Shown: positions 8,360 through 17,427, counted from the stretch's first letter. The stretch is DNA of 64,000 nucleotides from Sphingobium phenoxybenzoativorans (GCF_001757355.1 NZ_MINO01000004.1:62001-126000); one strand, 5' to 3'. The notes: generated by a model not told the origin, from the sequence alone. A program made the numbers and translations.

Positions 8360-9331
8360 TCAATAATCGACGTAAACATCTTCGGCGACATGCGCCGGAT
8401 CGGGTGCCGGCGCAGCGCGCGCTTCGCTAACCGCTTCCTCGATAAGCTGCGCCACTTCGGCATCGACTTCGTCGAGCAGCTTCAGGTCCAGCAGCTTCGC
8501 TTCGCTCACCTTCGCGCGGAACGCCTTCAGGCAGTCGCGCTCCTCCCAGAGCCGGTCGAGTTCGCCCTTGCCCCGATACCGCTGCGGATCGCCCTCGAAA
8601 TGGCCGTAGAAACGCTCGGTATCCAGCTCGATCGCCGCCGGGCCATTGCCCGCCCGTACATAGTCCAGCAGCTCGCGCATCGTCTCATAGGTGTCGAAAT
8701 AATCGCAGCCATTGGCGCGCCACGCCTTCATGCCGAAGGCTTCGGCACGGCTGGCGATGTCCTTGTTCGTGCCCACGGCGTAGTCAACGCCGGTATGCTC
8801 GGAATAATGGTTATTCTCGAACACGAAGATCGCCGGAGCCTTCACCACAACGGCCAGATTCATCGCCTCAAACGTCGTGCCCTGATTGCAGGCGCCGTCA
8901 CCGGAGAAAGCGATGGCGACCTTGCCCTTCCCGTCCAGCTTCGCCGCGATCGCCGCGCCCACTGCCTGCGGCGCACCCGCGCCGACAATGCCGTTCGCGC
9001 CCAGCATGCCGACCGACAGATCAGCGATATGCATGGAGCCGCCGCGCCCCTTGCAAAGGCCGTCGCGACGTCCGTAAATCTCCTTCATCATCCCCTTCAC
9101 ATCGCATCCTTTGGCGATGCAATGGCCATGGCCGCGATGGGTGGAAACGATCAGATCTTCGGTGTCCAGATGGTCACACACGCCGACCGCGGCCGCTTCC
9201 TGGCCGCAATAGAGATGGGTGAAGCCGGCAATCTCACCGGTCTTGATCTCATCGTGCAAACGCTCCTCAAACTTACGGATGATCGCCATCCGCCGGTAAG
9301 CGCCCACAAGATCGTCTCTGGAAAGCTGCAT
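8360..9331 (-). CDS. 2-oxoacid dehydrogenase E1 alpha subunit
   Basis: This 323-residue E1alpha has the thiamine diphosphate motif beginning GDGACNQG and ending FENN around residues 160-190, and the TGEIAGFTHLYCGQEA segment near the N-terminus. It pairs with the E1beta gene 14 bases downstream. GAGGAGAGG 7 bases upstream of MQLSRDD fixes the start. It follows a Rieske oxygenase gene in the long minus-strand operon, which suggests the complex handles a 2-oxoacid or acetoin-like fragment released from the same substrate. Confidence 0.92.
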   Translation of the reverse strand: MQLSRDDLVGAYRRMAIIRKFEERLHDEIKTGEIAGFTHLYCGQEAAAVGVCDHLDTEDLIVSTHRGHGHCIAKGCDVKGMMKEIYGRRDGLCKGRGGSMHIADLSVGMLGANGIVGAGAPQAVGAAIAAKLDGKGKVAIAFSGDGACNQGTTFEAMNLAVVVKAPAIFVFENNHYSEHTGVDYAVGTNKDIASRAEAFGMKAWRANGCDYFDTYETMRELLDYVRAGNGPAAIELDTERFYGHFEGDPQRYRGKGELDRLWEERDCLKAFRAKVSEAKLLDLKLLDEVDAEVAQLIEEAVSEARAAPAPDPAHVAEDVYVDY

Positions 9332-9372
9332 GAATCCGCCTCTCCTCAAAAATTCTCATTCGCCGCCGACAT

Positions 9373-10704
9373 TCAGATGTCGTCCGGCCCCTTGCCATCC
9401 GGCCCATAGATGAAATCGTCGATCACCTTGTGGAAATGCCGGATGCGCAATTCCTGATCACCGATCCACAAGCCAGGAAAGGCGTCCGAATGCATGCCCT
9501 TCTGCACCGTCGGCAGGTTGAAGGCGTCCTGATCAAGCACTTGGCCGATGCTCTTGTCGCCATGCTTGAAGCGCTTGTGCTTCGGCCGTTCCGGCCATTC
9601 CTCGCCCTCCGGCACCAGTTCGAACATCCAGATGTCGTAGAACATCTTGTTGGGGTCGGTCGGATGCGGCCGCTGCCGGAACATCATGATGTCGTCGGCA
9701 TGGACGTTCATCGAGACGTTCGGGAAGATCGAATAATGATAATCATCGGTCAGTTGATCGTCATTCAGCGCCGAATAGTCCTTGCCCTGCGCCTTGCCAT
9801 GCTTGCGCTTGAATATCTGGACGTCGCGCCGGATGTCGCTGACGCGGCCCTCATATTCGGCGGGGTCCATGCCCGCCTTGACCATGATCTCATAAATGGC
9901 TGGCGGAATGGCCGAAGGCATCGCCACGCGCGCGCTGATCGTCGCGAATGGAACGAGATACCGGCTGTGCCGCTCATAGACGTCGATCTGGGCGTTGGTG
10001 TCGTCCAGATACCATTGGAGCTGCGGGTGGATGCCCTGCACATGATAGACTTCGCTGAAGGCGTCGACGCTGGCCTTCCAGTTGCAGTCCCACTCCACCG
10101 TGATATCCCGCGTCCAGGCCATCCGGTCCATATTATAGGGACCCAGATGCTCCTGCATCGGTGAAAGATAGTCGGCGAGCGGCCCGACATCCTTGTTGAG
10201 CGAGAACCAGACAAAACTGCCCCATTCCTCGCATGGATAACTTGGCAGCGCCGCGCCCGGCGGGCAGCCCTGCGGAAAGGTATCGAGGTCCGGAATACGG
10301 GTGATCGAACCCTGCAGATCATAGGTCCAGTGATGATACATGCACTGGAAATGCTCCGCATTGCCCAGTCCTTCCGGGCGCAGCTTGTTGCCGCGATGCA
10401 GGCAGACGTTCGGGAAGGCGCGGACAGACCCGTCCAACTGGCGGACGATCAGCACGGATTCCTTGCCGATCTCCGTGCAGATATAATCGCCCGGCTCCTG
10501 GATATCGTCAGACCGGCCGCCAAGCAGCCAGACTTTCGACCAGATCCGGTCCCACTCCAGCTTCATGAACGCTTCGCCATAATAGCGTTCGGCCGGAATG
10601 ACGTCATAGCCCAGATCCGGGTCCTCCTCCTTGTGGGTGGGGGTCCCGTTCGGCCAATCCTGCGGATTGACCCGGATGATGTCGACCTTGCGTTTTACGT
10701 CCAT
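9373..10704 (-). CDS. Rieske non-heme iron oxygenase alpha subunit
   Basis: The 443-residue protein has Rieske ligands C101, H103, C121 and H124 (CLHRG, CMYHHW) and the mononuclear iron motif DAFSEVYH followed by IH. It resembles the three oxygenases at 45289-52411 more than the one at 1381, sharing the PERYY-like N-terminal region and a longer C-terminal half. It is the third gene of the long minus-strand operon, after two SDR genes. No beta subunit is adjacent. Electrons would have to come from a shared ferredoxin such as the one at 53829; this is inferred. Confidence 0.92.
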   Translation of the reverse strand: MDVKRKVDIIRVNPQDWPNGTPTHKEEDPDLGYDVIPAERYYGEAFMKLEWDRIWSKVWLLGGRSDDIQEPGDYICTEIGKESVLIVRQLDGSVRAFPNVCLHRGNKLRPEGLGNAEHFQCMYHHWTYDLQGSITRIPDLDTFPQGCPPGAALPSYPCEEWGSFVWFSLNKDVGPLADYLSPMQEHLGPYNMDRMAWTRDITVEWDCNWKASVDAFSEVYHVQGIHPQLQWYLDDTNAQIDVYERHSRYLVPFATISARVAMPSAIPPAIYEIMVKAGMDPAEYEGRVSDIRRDVQIFKRKHGKAQGKDYSALNDDQLTDDYHYSIFPNVSMNVHADDIMMFRQRPHPTDPNKMFYDIWMFELVPEGEEWPERPKHKRFKHGDKSIGQVLDQDAFNLPTVQKGMHSDAFPGLWIGDQELRIRHFHKVIDDFIYGPDGKGPDDI

Positions 10705-10741
10705 CGCCGTTTTCCGCTTCGTGCGGACCTCTCGCTAGAAA

Positions 10742-11503
10742 TCAGAAATGGGTGCGGTTGGTGAAGCCGCCGTCGACGACCAGATGCGAACCATTGCACC
10801 AGCTTGCCGCCGGACTGGCGAGGAACACGATGCAGCGGGCCACTTCTTCCGGCGTGCCAAGGCGGCCGGTCGGCTGCTGGCGCAATTGGGAATTGTAGAA
10901 TTTCTCCATCGTGCCCTTGATCATGTCCCAGTTGCCGCCCTCGAACTCGATGGGGCCTGGCGACACGACATTGACGCGAATGCCGTTCTTTCCGTGGAAC
11001 AGGGCGAGCTGCTTGCCATAGGTCAGGAGGGAGGCTTTCATGGCGTTGTAGGCCTGCGGGCCGCCCATCGCCTCACCCGTGGATGTGGTGGCGATAAGGA
11101 TGATTGATCCGGACTGCTTTTCGGTCATGGTCGGGATCACCGCCTCAACCGCGCGCACCGGCCCCATCACGTCCACTTCGAAAGCGTTGGACCAATATTT
11201 CTCGCTGCCCATGCCGCCGCCGGCCGAGGTGATCGGGATCATGATGTCGCATCCGCCCAGATCCTCGACGGCCCATTCCAGCCACGCCTTGTAGTCGTCG
11301 GCCTTCTTGACGTTGACCGGCTTGCCGATGATGCGAGTGCCATATTTGGAAAGTTCCGCCACGGCGTCCTTCACGCTGTCCTCGGACCGCGCGGTGATCG
11401 CGAGGTCACAGCCTTCGCGCGCTAAGATTTCCGCAACCGCCATGCCAATACCGCGCGCCGCGCCGACCAGAATAGCTTTCTTGCCCTGTAGTCCGAGATC
11501 CAC
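10742..11503 (-). CDS. SDR family oxidoreductase
   Basis: This 253-residue classical short-chain dehydrogenase has the nucleotide-binding GAARGIG near residue 14 and the active-site AYNAMKAS (Tyr-x3-Lys) near residue 155, with a Ser/Thr stretch just before. SDRs oxidise alcohols or reduce ketones with NAD(P). It is the second gene of the long minus-strand operon and lies 19 bases from the first SDR. An asparagine usually found in NNAG is replaced, the stretch reading ITSAGGG. Substrate unknown, but dihydrodiol or ring-alcohol oxidation after a Rieske step is a reasonable guess. Confidence 0.9.
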   Translation of the reverse strand: MDLGLQGKKAILVGAARGIGMAVAEILAREGCDLAITARSEDSVKDAVAELSKYGTRIIGKPVNVKKADDYKAWLEWAVEDLGGCDIMIPITSAGGGMGSEKYWSNAFEVDVMGPVRAVEAVIPTMTEKQSGSIILIATTSTGEAMGGPQAYNAMKASLLTYGKQLALFHGKNGIRVNVVSPGPIEFEGGNWDMIKGTMEKFYNSQLRQQPTGRLGTPEEVARCIVFLASPAASWCNGSHLVVDGGFTNRTHF

Positions 11504-11521
11504 CTGTCCGCTCCTTAAGTT

Positions 11522-12271
11522 TCAGGCTTGAAGTTCTTCGGCGCGCGGGAGGCGCAGCAATTGCGCCCCGCCACTCACCTGGATGATTTCGCCGGTCGTG
11601 TAGCAATCCGGCGCAGCGAGATAGGACACGGCAGCAGCCACTTCATGCGGCTCCGTCAGCTTCCCCATGGCCGTCTCGCGACTGTAAAGTTCCTGGAAGC
11701 GCCCGTCGCTCAGGAACACCTCGGTCATCGGCGTGCGCGAAAAACCGGGCGCAACCGCATTCACCCGGATACCCATTGGGCCGAATTCCAGCGCAGCGAC
11801 CCGCACGACGTGATCAAGAGCAGCCTTTGCGGCGGAATAGGCGACAAGGCCGAAACCCGGCACTTTTGCCACGACCGATGAAAAGAAGATGATGCTGCCG
11901 CCCTTGGGCATGATCGCGCCGAAATGCTTCATCAGCAGGATATTCGCCGTGACATGCATATTGAGCTGCGGCTCGATCTCCTCGCGCGTAATCTTTAGAA
12001 TACGCCGCCCCTGCGTCGTACCGGCCGCATTCACCAGAATATCCACCGGGCCAACAGCCCGAACGAGGTCGATGATCGATTGCTCGTCCAGCAGGTCGCA
12101 GGTGTAGGCGGCCGCCCCCATTTCTGCGGCCAGGGCATCCAGCCGCTGCCGGTTGCGCCCCGCCAGAAACACGGCGCAACCATCGGCGGCGAGCCGGCGC
12201 GCCGTCGCTTCACCCAAGCCGCCTTCGCTGGACGCGCCAATGACAAGAGCCGTTCTTTGAACCATGCGCAT
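11522..12271 (-). CDS. SDR family oxidoreductase
   Basis: The 249-residue protein carries GASSEGGLG as its dinucleotide loop, NAAG near residue 80 and the YSAAK catalytic pair near residue 145 with Ser in FFSSVV. The loop has two extra residues compared with the usual TGxxxGxG. It is the promoter-proximal gene of the eight-gene minus operon (12271 to 4047), 37 bases from a candidate operator. Two in-frame ATGs lie six bases apart and I cannot choose between them with certainty. Confidence 0.88.
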   Translation of the reverse strand: MRMVQRTALVIGASSEGGLGEATARRLAADGCAVFLAGRNRQRLDALAAEMGAAAYTCDLLDEQSIIDLVRAVGPVDILVNAAGTTQGRRILKITREEIEPQLNMHVTANILLMKHFGAIMPKGGSIIFFSSVVAKVPGFGLVAYSAAKAALDHVVRVAALEFGPMGIRVNAVAPGFSRTPMTEVFLSDGRFQELYSRETAMGKLTEPHEVAAAVSYLAAPDCYTTGEIIQVSGGAQLLRLPRAEELQA

Positions 12272-12307
12272 TCTTTGAACGAGCTTTGGCCCGATCGCAA
12301 GTAAGAA

Positions 12308-12321
12308 ACAAGCATGACTGT
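12308..12321. promoter_or_regulatory. Candidate operator, ACA-N2-CATG-N2-TGT
   Basis: ACAAGCATGACTGT matches the shared pseudo-palindrome exactly, followed by seven T. It lies 37 bases upstream of the long minus-strand operon. Read on the minus strand it is nearly identical to the site at 12402, giving a mirror-image pair in the divergent promoter. Confidence 0.65.
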
Positions 12322-12401
12322 TTTTTTATGGCGAAGCGATTAAAAACCCATCGCGAATAGGGAAATTTTCACCCCGCCACGCTTGACTTTTGCCACAAAA
12401 A

Positions 12402-12415
12402 ACAGTCATGCTTGT
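12402..12415. promoter_or_regulatory. Candidate operator, ACA-N2-CATG-N2-TGT
   Basis: ACAGTCATGCTTGT is preceded by an A run and followed by a T run. It sits 29 bases upstream of the TetR start at 12444, a position suited to autoregulation. Confidence 0.65.
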
Positions 12416-12443
12416 TTTTTCATCGGTTCTGTTTGGAGATTTT

Positions 12444-13112
12444 ATGGCCCTCGCGTCGGCGCGTTCCGCTTCAGCCACCCGTAGCGCGAAGACGCCATCC
12501 GCCAATGGCCCGACTCAGCAATCGCTGAAAAGCGCGCAAACCAGAGCCCGCCTAATCGATGCGACGATTCGATGCATCGTAAAATTCGGCTACGCTAATA
12601 CAACGACGCCGCAAGTGGCTGCCGAAGCGGGCCTTTCCCGTGGCGCCATGCTGCATCATTTCGAAAACGGCTCCGCGCTCATCAAGGCGACGATTGTCGA
12701 GTTACATGAAAAGCGCCTCCGGGCGTTCCGCCGCGCAGCGGAAGTGACCGAGCATGAGCCTGCAACCATGGTGAACACCTATTGGCGGCAGTTGCAAAAA
12801 CCCGCCTTCGTGGCCTTCCATGAACTGGCTCTCGCCGCGCGGACCAATGCGGACCTCGCACGCATATTGCAGCCGCTGCAGATCGAGTTCCGTCAGAAGT
12901 TCAACGCGCAGGCCGTCCAGCTTTTCCCTGAATGGCAGGATGATCCGGTCAGCTTCGAACTCGCCATGACCCTGTCGCAGACCATGATCGAGGGCATGGC
13001 CATCAATCTTCTGACCAGCGCCATTGACGAGTCGATGGTTGAACCGATGCTGCGCCTGCTTGAGCAGCAGATACGCCTGATGAAACCTACAAACCGGGAT
13101 CAGTCCCGGTGA
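12444..13112 (+). CDS. TetR/AcrR family transcriptional regulator
   Basis: The 222-residue protein has a helix-turn-helix at residues 50-76 (TTPQVAAEAG, SRGAMLHHF), typical of TetR repressors, and a helical ligand-binding C-terminal part. I start it at MALASARS, behind GGAGA; the longer in-frame ATG at 12390 would place the operator inside the coding region. It is divergent from the eight-gene minus operon, and both promoters carry the same pseudo-palindrome, so it is the leading candidate for the regulator that binds these sites. The effector is unknown. Its 3' end overlaps the convergent ThuA-like gene by 13 bases. Confidence 0.9.
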   Translation: MALASARSASATRSAKTPSANGPTQQSLKSAQTRARLIDATIRCIVKFGYANTTTPQVAAEAGLSRGAMLHHFENGSALIKATIVELHEKRLRAFRRAAEVTEHEPATMVNTYWRQLQKPAFVAFHELALAARTNADLARILQPLQIEFRQKFNAQAVQLFPEWQDDPVSFELAMTLSQTMIEGMAINLLTSAIDESMVEPMLRLLEQQIRLMKPTNRDQSR

Positions 13113-13831
13113 GTGGCTCCCCAGCGAATGCCGCGGCGCAGCAGTTCGTAGAATATGGGGTAGTTCCAGGCGCAGCGCTGCGGATGCGGCCAGAAGTCCG
13201 CAACCGGGCGCAAGTCGTAATGCCCGCGGCAATGACCGAGGGTGAGGTAAAGGATACCGCCCTTCCCCACCTTGCGTTCATAAAGGACCGGCATTTCCGG
13301 CGCGTCCCACTCCGCCTCGCGAAATTCGTCGCAACGGCCCGTGAAGCTGGTGTGCATCAACACATCGATGTCGGCAGTGCGGTGGGTCAGGTACAGTTCG
13401 TCCTCGACCCGGAAATCGCGCAGGCCGCTCGTCATCTCATGGTCGCTGCGCGTCACAAATACCTTGTACGGCGCAATCGGCGGGTGACCCGCAAAACGCG
13501 TGCCCAGCAGTCCGGTAAACTCCGGCGCTTCGTCCGGCGTGTCGACGACACCGTCATCGCCGAAGCGCAGGATCGCATTGGTGCCGTGCAAAGCTAACCA
13601 GCGGCCGCCCTGTTCCAGCCAGCCCTTCAGGACTTCGGTCTGCTCAGGCGTGGGGATGAGGTCGCAAGTGTAGGTAATCAATAATCCGGCCGCCGCGATG
13701 CTGCCGGTATCGGCATAGTCCGAGGAGACGGAGGTACGGATTTCAGGATGTTCAGCCAGCAATTTCAGCAGTTCGAGCCGTGCGAAGTCAATGTCGTGGA
13801 ATTTCCCCGCGGCCACCAGATGCGCCTTCAT
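13100..13831 (-). CDS. ThuA-like domain protein
   Basis: This 243-residue protein resembles the ThuA (trehalose utilisation) family, a class-I glutamine-amidotransferase-like fold whose members are mostly of unknown function. Typical features are GLLITYTCD and WLALHG in the N-terminal half, and GKGGILYLTLGHCRGHYDLR in the C-terminal half. GAGAGGG upstream supports the start. It is transcribed alone, divergent from the CoA-transferase operon by 74 bases. No candidate operator was seen in that gap. Its catabolic role is not known. Confidence 0.78.
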   Translation of the reverse strand: MKAHLVAAGKFHDIDFARLELLKLLAEHPEIRTSVSSDYADTGSIAAAGLLITYTCDLIPTPEQTEVLKGWLEQGGRWLALHGTNAILRFGDDGVVDTPDEAPEFTGLLGTRFAGHPPIAPYKVFVTRSDHEMTSGLRDFRVEDELYLTHRTADIDVLMHTSFTGRCDEFREAEWDAPEMPVLYERKVGKGGILYLTLGHCRGHYDLRPVADFWPHPQRCAWNYPIFYELLRRGIRWGATHRD

Positions 13832-13905
13832 GATCGTCCCTCTCTCACGTGTGTACGCGCAAGGGTAAGCGGGAGCTTCGTCTTGGCAAGCCAGGAGAAT
13901 GAGGC

Positions 13906-15120
13906 ATGAGCGGCCGGGGACAAGGCCCGCTTGCGGGCGTGCGCGTGCTTGACCTGACGAGCGTTCTCATGGGGCCCTATGCGACCCAGATATTCGCCGA
14001 TCTTGGCGCGGACGTGATCAAGGTGGAGAGCCCGGACGGCGACACCACCCGCTACCTGCCGCCTGGTAACGATCCTGCGCGGGGCGGGATGTTCATGAAC
14101 GTGAATCGCGGCAAGCGCAGCATCGTACTTGACCTGAAGCAACCCTCCGCCAAGGAGGCTTTGCTGAAGCTCGCTGAAACCGCGGACGTGTTCATCCATT
14201 CGATGCGCGCGCAGGCGATCGGACGGCTTGGCCTGGACTATCCAGCGCTTCAGGCGGTCAATCCGCGCATCCTTTACGCCAATCTCTACGGCTTCGCCCG
14301 GTCCGGTCCCTATCGCGATTACCCCGCCTATGACGATATCGTTCAGGCGGCCTCCGGCATCGTTGACCTGCAGGCGCGCCTGTCCAAGGGGGAGCCGACC
14401 TACCTTGCCACGGTCGTCGCGGATAAGGTCGCGGGCCTGACCGGCGCCTATGCGGTGATGGCTGCGCTCTACGCTCGCGAGCGCACCGGACTCGGCCAGG
14501 AAATCGAAGTGCCCATGTTCGAGACGCTGGTATCCTTCGCGACCGTCGAACATCTGTGCGGATCGCTGTTCGTGCCGCCGCTCGGCCCGCCCGAATATCC
14601 CCGCGCCACGTCGGAGGCGCGGCGGCCCTACAAGACGGCGGACGGCTATATCGGCGTGATGATCTACAACGACAAACATTGGCGCGCCTTCTTCCACGCC
14701 ATCGGCGACCCGGACTGGTCGAAGGACCCGATGTTCGCTTCCATGCGCACCCGCACCCAGAATATCGGGAAGGTGCTTGCGCAGGTCGCTGCGGTGATGG
14801 AACAGCGGACCACAGACGAATGGATGGCCTTGCTGCGCGAGGCCCAGATTCCCGCGATGGCCATCGCAAGCCTCACCGACCTGCTGCATGATCCCCATCT
14901 GGTGGAAACCGGCTTTTGGCAGGAGCGCGAAACGGAAGAAGGCGTACTGCGCTTCCCCGGCATTCCAACCGGCTTTTCGGCAACGCCCGGCGCGATCGGG
15001 GAACCCGGACCAGCGCTGGGCGCTGACAGCCGCGCAATATTGGACGAGGCGGGTTTCGGCAGCGCGGAAATCGATGCGCTGATCGGCACGGGGGCGGTGC
15101 GGCTGGCCGAACCGGCCTGA
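13906..15120 (+). CDS. CaiB/BaiF family III CoA transferase
   Basis: The 404-residue length and motifs match family III CoA transferases, which move CoA between carboxylic acids: an N-terminal GVRVLDLTSVLMGPYATQ and ADVIKVE, then GPYRDYPAYDDIVQA and the SGIVDL region. It would activate an acid intermediate to its thioester. CAGGAGAAT precedes the start. It leads a three-gene plus-strand operon, with the DUF35 gene 8 bases downstream, so the thioester made here may be the substrate of the thiolase-fold/DUF35 pair. Confidence 0.92.
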   Translation: MSGRGQGPLAGVRVLDLTSVLMGPYATQIFADLGADVIKVESPDGDTTRYLPPGNDPARGGMFMNVNRGKRSIVLDLKQPSAKEALLKLAETADVFIHSMRAQAIGRLGLDYPALQAVNPRILYANLYGFARSGPYRDYPAYDDIVQAASGIVDLQARLSKGEPTYLATVVADKVAGLTGAYAVMAALYARERTGLGQEIEVPMFETLVSFATVEHLCGSLFVPPLGPPEYPRATSEARRPYKTADGYIGVMIYNDKHWRAFFHAIGDPDWSKDPMFASMRTRTQNIGKVLAQVAAVMEQRTTDEWMALLREAQIPAMAIASLTDLLHDPHLVETGFWQERETEEGVLRFPGIPTGFSATPGAIGEPGPALGADSRAILDEAGFGSAEIDALIGTGAVRLAEPA

Positions 15121-15128
15121 AGGAGAGG

Positions 15129-15512
15129 ATGATGGACGGGATGACGGGCGGGCCGGAAGCGCAATGGCGCGCGGCCCTGGCGGACGGCAGGTTCCTGCTG
15201 CAACGCGCTATATCTTCGGGAACCGTGTTTTTCCCGCCGCGCGTCATGGAACCGGGCACCGGAGAGACCGATCTGGAATGGGTCGAAGCGACAGGTCTTG
15301 GCCACATCTATTCGCTGACCTGGGTGTCGCAAAAGCCGCCCGTTCCTCCCTATAATGTGGCGATCGTCCGGCTCGACGAAGGAGCGCAACTCATGAGCCG
15401 GATCGAGGGCGCAAACCCCGAAACCCTCCGCATCGGTCAGCGCGTCCGGGCAAAGATCGGCACGCAGGATGATGGCGCGCCTATCCTTCTGTTTGAGCCG
15501 ACGGGACACTGA
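15129..15512 (+). CDS. DUF35/OB-fold protein, partner of thiolase-fold enzyme
   Basis: The 127-residue protein fits the DUF35 family: FFPPRVMEPG corresponds to the rubredoxin-like zinc ribbon and the rest to the OB fold (GLGHIYSLTWV, RLDEGAQLMSRIEG). The four zinc-ribbon cysteines of typical members are all missing. In actinobacterial steroid side-chain breakdown, DUF35 domains form complexes with thiolase-fold aldolases such as Ltp2. The next gene here is such a protein, starting one base after this stop. A joint retro-aldol or thiolytic role is inferred from that family knowledge. Confidence 0.82.
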   Translation: MMDGMTGGPEAQWRAALADGRFLLQRAISSGTVFFPPRVMEPGTGETDLEWVEATGLGHIYSLTWVSQKPPVPPYNVAIVRLDEGAQLMSRIEGANPETLRIGQRVRAKIGTQDDGAPILLFEPTGH

Positions 15513-15513
15513 G

Positions 15514-16665
15514 ATGGGCGGAGATTTCCCTCGCGGAAAATCGGCGATTGCCGGCCTTGCGACCTTCGGCGTTGGCGAAGCGCCCGGCTTTTCGTCCATG
15601 GAGCTGACGGCGCGCGCAGCGCTGCTGGCTGTGGAGGATGCGGGCCTGCGCATCGACGCCATCGACGCGCTCTTTATCTGCCAGCCCGATGATTTCTTCG
15701 CGGGCTTGAGCTTCGCCGAATATCTGGGCCTCAGTCCGCGCTTCACCGACAATAACCGCACTGGTGGATCGGCCTTCATGAGCCACATCATCACTGCGGT
15801 CATGATGCTGGAGGCCGGCTATATCGACACCGCCCTTATCGCCTATGGGTCGAACCAGCGCACCAATGGCGGCAAGCTTGCGACATCGATCAAGCCCAAC
15901 AGTTGGGATGCGCCGTACCGGCCACTATTTCCTCTCTCCTCCTATGCGCTGGCCGCGGCGCGCCACATGCATGAATATGGCACCACGCGCGAACAACTGG
16001 CGGAGGTGGCGGTCGCGGCCCGCCAGTGGGCGAACACCAACCCGGAGGCCTTTGCCAAAGGCCCTCTCAGCATAGAGGAGTGCCTGGCATCCCGGATCAT
16101 CAGTTCGCCAATCTCCGTACGCGACTGCTGCCTGGTGACCGATGGCGCAGCGGCGATCGTGCTCACCCGCACGGATCGCGCCCGTGACTTGCCCCGTCCC
16201 GTCGTACCGGTGCTTGGCGCGGCGGCGGCGACATGGTGGAACTCGATTGCCCAAGCATCGGACGTCACGACCACCGCAGCAGCGGAGTCCGGCCCGCGCG
16301 CCTATCATGCTGCAGGCATCGGTCCTGCCGATGTGCAGACGGTGCAGCTCTATGATGCGTTCACGATCAACACCGTTCTTTTCCTTGAGGATCTCGGCTT
16401 CTGTCCGAAGGGAGAAGGCGGCCGCTTCGTATCGGGCGGCACGATAGCGCCGGGGGGAACGCTGCCGGTAAATACGAATGGCGGCGGCATGTCCTACTGC
16501 CATCCCGGTATGTACGGGCTGTTTGCGATTGTTGAGGCGGCGCGGCAGATCCGTGGCGAGGCGGCGAACCAGTTGGGGAAGATTGACGTTGCGCTTGCTC
16601 ATGGCAATGGCGGAACTCTGTCCAGTCAGGCAACGGTGATCCTGGGAAGCGCCGACACCCTCTGA
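15514..16665 (+). CDS. Thiolase-fold protein lacking the nucleophilic Cys (Ltp2/SCPx-like)
   Basis: This 383-residue protein belongs to the thiolase/SCPx lipid-transfer group. YDAFTINTVLFLEDLGFC and the glycine-rich NGGGMSYCHPG region near the C-terminus are typical. Where thiolases carry the acyl-accepting Cys, the sequence reads TGGSAFMSH (residues 83-91), with no Cys. Ltp2-type steroid side-chain aldolases also lack this Cys and depend on a DUF35 partner, as found directly upstream. I infer C-C cleavage by a retro-aldol reaction rather than thiolysis. The start at MGGDFPRG is one base after the DUF35 stop. Confidence 0.86.
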   Translation: MGGDFPRGKSAIAGLATFGVGEAPGFSSMELTARAALLAVEDAGLRIDAIDALFICQPDDFFAGLSFAEYLGLSPRFTDNNRTGGSAFMSHIITAVMMLEAGYIDTALIAYGSNQRTNGGKLATSIKPNSWDAPYRPLFPLSSYALAAARHMHEYGTTREQLAEVAVAARQWANTNPEAFAKGPLSIEECLASRIISSPISVRDCCLVTDGAAAIVLTRTDRARDLPRPVVPVLGAAAATWWNSIAQASDVTTTAAAESGPRAYHAAGIGPADVQTVQLYDAFTINTVLFLEDLGFCPKGEGGRFVSGGTIAPGGTLPVNTNGGGMSYCHPGMYGLFAIVEAARQIRGEAANQLGKIDVALAHGNGGTLSSQATVILGSADTL

Positions 16666-16668
16666 TCG

Positions 16669-17427
16669 TCAGGTCATGTAAAACCCGCCATTGATGTCCA
16701 GCACTGTGCCAGTGACAAAACCCGCGCCGTCGGACACCAGATATTCCACGCCCGCCGCTATATCGGCGGCCTCACCAAACCGCCCGACAGGGAGTTGCTT
16801 GAGGTAGGTATCGGTATCGCCGAAACTACGGCTCTGCTCCGTATCGATTCGCCCCGGCGCGATGCAGTTGGCGGTGATGCCATGCCCGCCAACCTGCCCC
16901 GCCAAAACGCGGGTAAAGCCGATCAGCCCAGCCTTGGTCGCAGCATAATGCGCGCCAGAAAGCAGCGAACGCATCCGCCCGCCCTGCGACGAGAAATTGA
17001 CGATGCGCCCCCACTTCCCCGCTTTCATCAGCGGCAGGGCATAGCGGCACATGTAGAATGTGCCGGTCAAATTCACCGCGAGAACGCGGTCCCATTCCTC
17101 CAGAGGCACATCTTCGACAAGCTGCGAATAGCCGCCATGACTGGGGCTGATCCCTGCATTGTTGATAAGGATATCCAGCCGCCCGAAGCGCTTTTCGACC
17201 AAGGCAATGGCCTCTTTCACAGAAGCATCGGATGCGACATCGCCCTCCAGCGCAGACACGTCCAACCCCTCACCGCGCAATGTCTGCTCGGCTTGAGTCA
17301 GCAGCGCAGTGTCGCGATCGAACAGCGCAACATGATGGCCCAGAGCGCCCAGACGCTGCGCCACGCCATAACCTATGCCCTGCGCCGCTCCAGTCACCAA
17401 CGCCACGCGCTGTCCCGTCATCTGCAT
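16669..17427 (-). CDS. SDR family oxidoreductase
   Basis: A 252-residue classical SDR with TGAAQGIG at residues 12-19, NNAG near residue 90 and the catalytic YAATK near residue 158, preceded by NFSSQGG. It is convergent with the thiolase-fold gene (3-base gap) and divergent from the SDR at 17639. A candidate operator with a CTTG centre lies in the divergent gap. Substrate is unknown; FabG-like 3-hydroxyacyl-CoA or ring-alcohol oxidation are both possible. Confidence 0.9.
   Translation of the reverse strand: MQMTGQRVALVTGAAQGIGYGVAQRLGALGHHVALFDRDTALLTQAEQTLRGEGLDVSALEGDVASDASVKEAIALVEKRFGRLDILINNAGISPSHGGYSQLVEDVPLEEWDRVLAVNLTGTFYMCRYALPLMKAGKWGRIVNFSSQGGRMRSLLSGAHYAATKAGLIGFTRVLAGQVGGHGITANCIAPGRIDTEQSRSFGDTDTYLKQLPVGRFGEAADIAAGVEYLVSDGAGFVTGTVLDINGGFYMT

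Noticed and set aside
5902..9331. Assignment as an acetoin dehydrogenase operon
   Set aside because: The subunits fit several 2-oxoacid dehydrogenase types, and no acetoin-specific regulator or E3 gene is present to decide.
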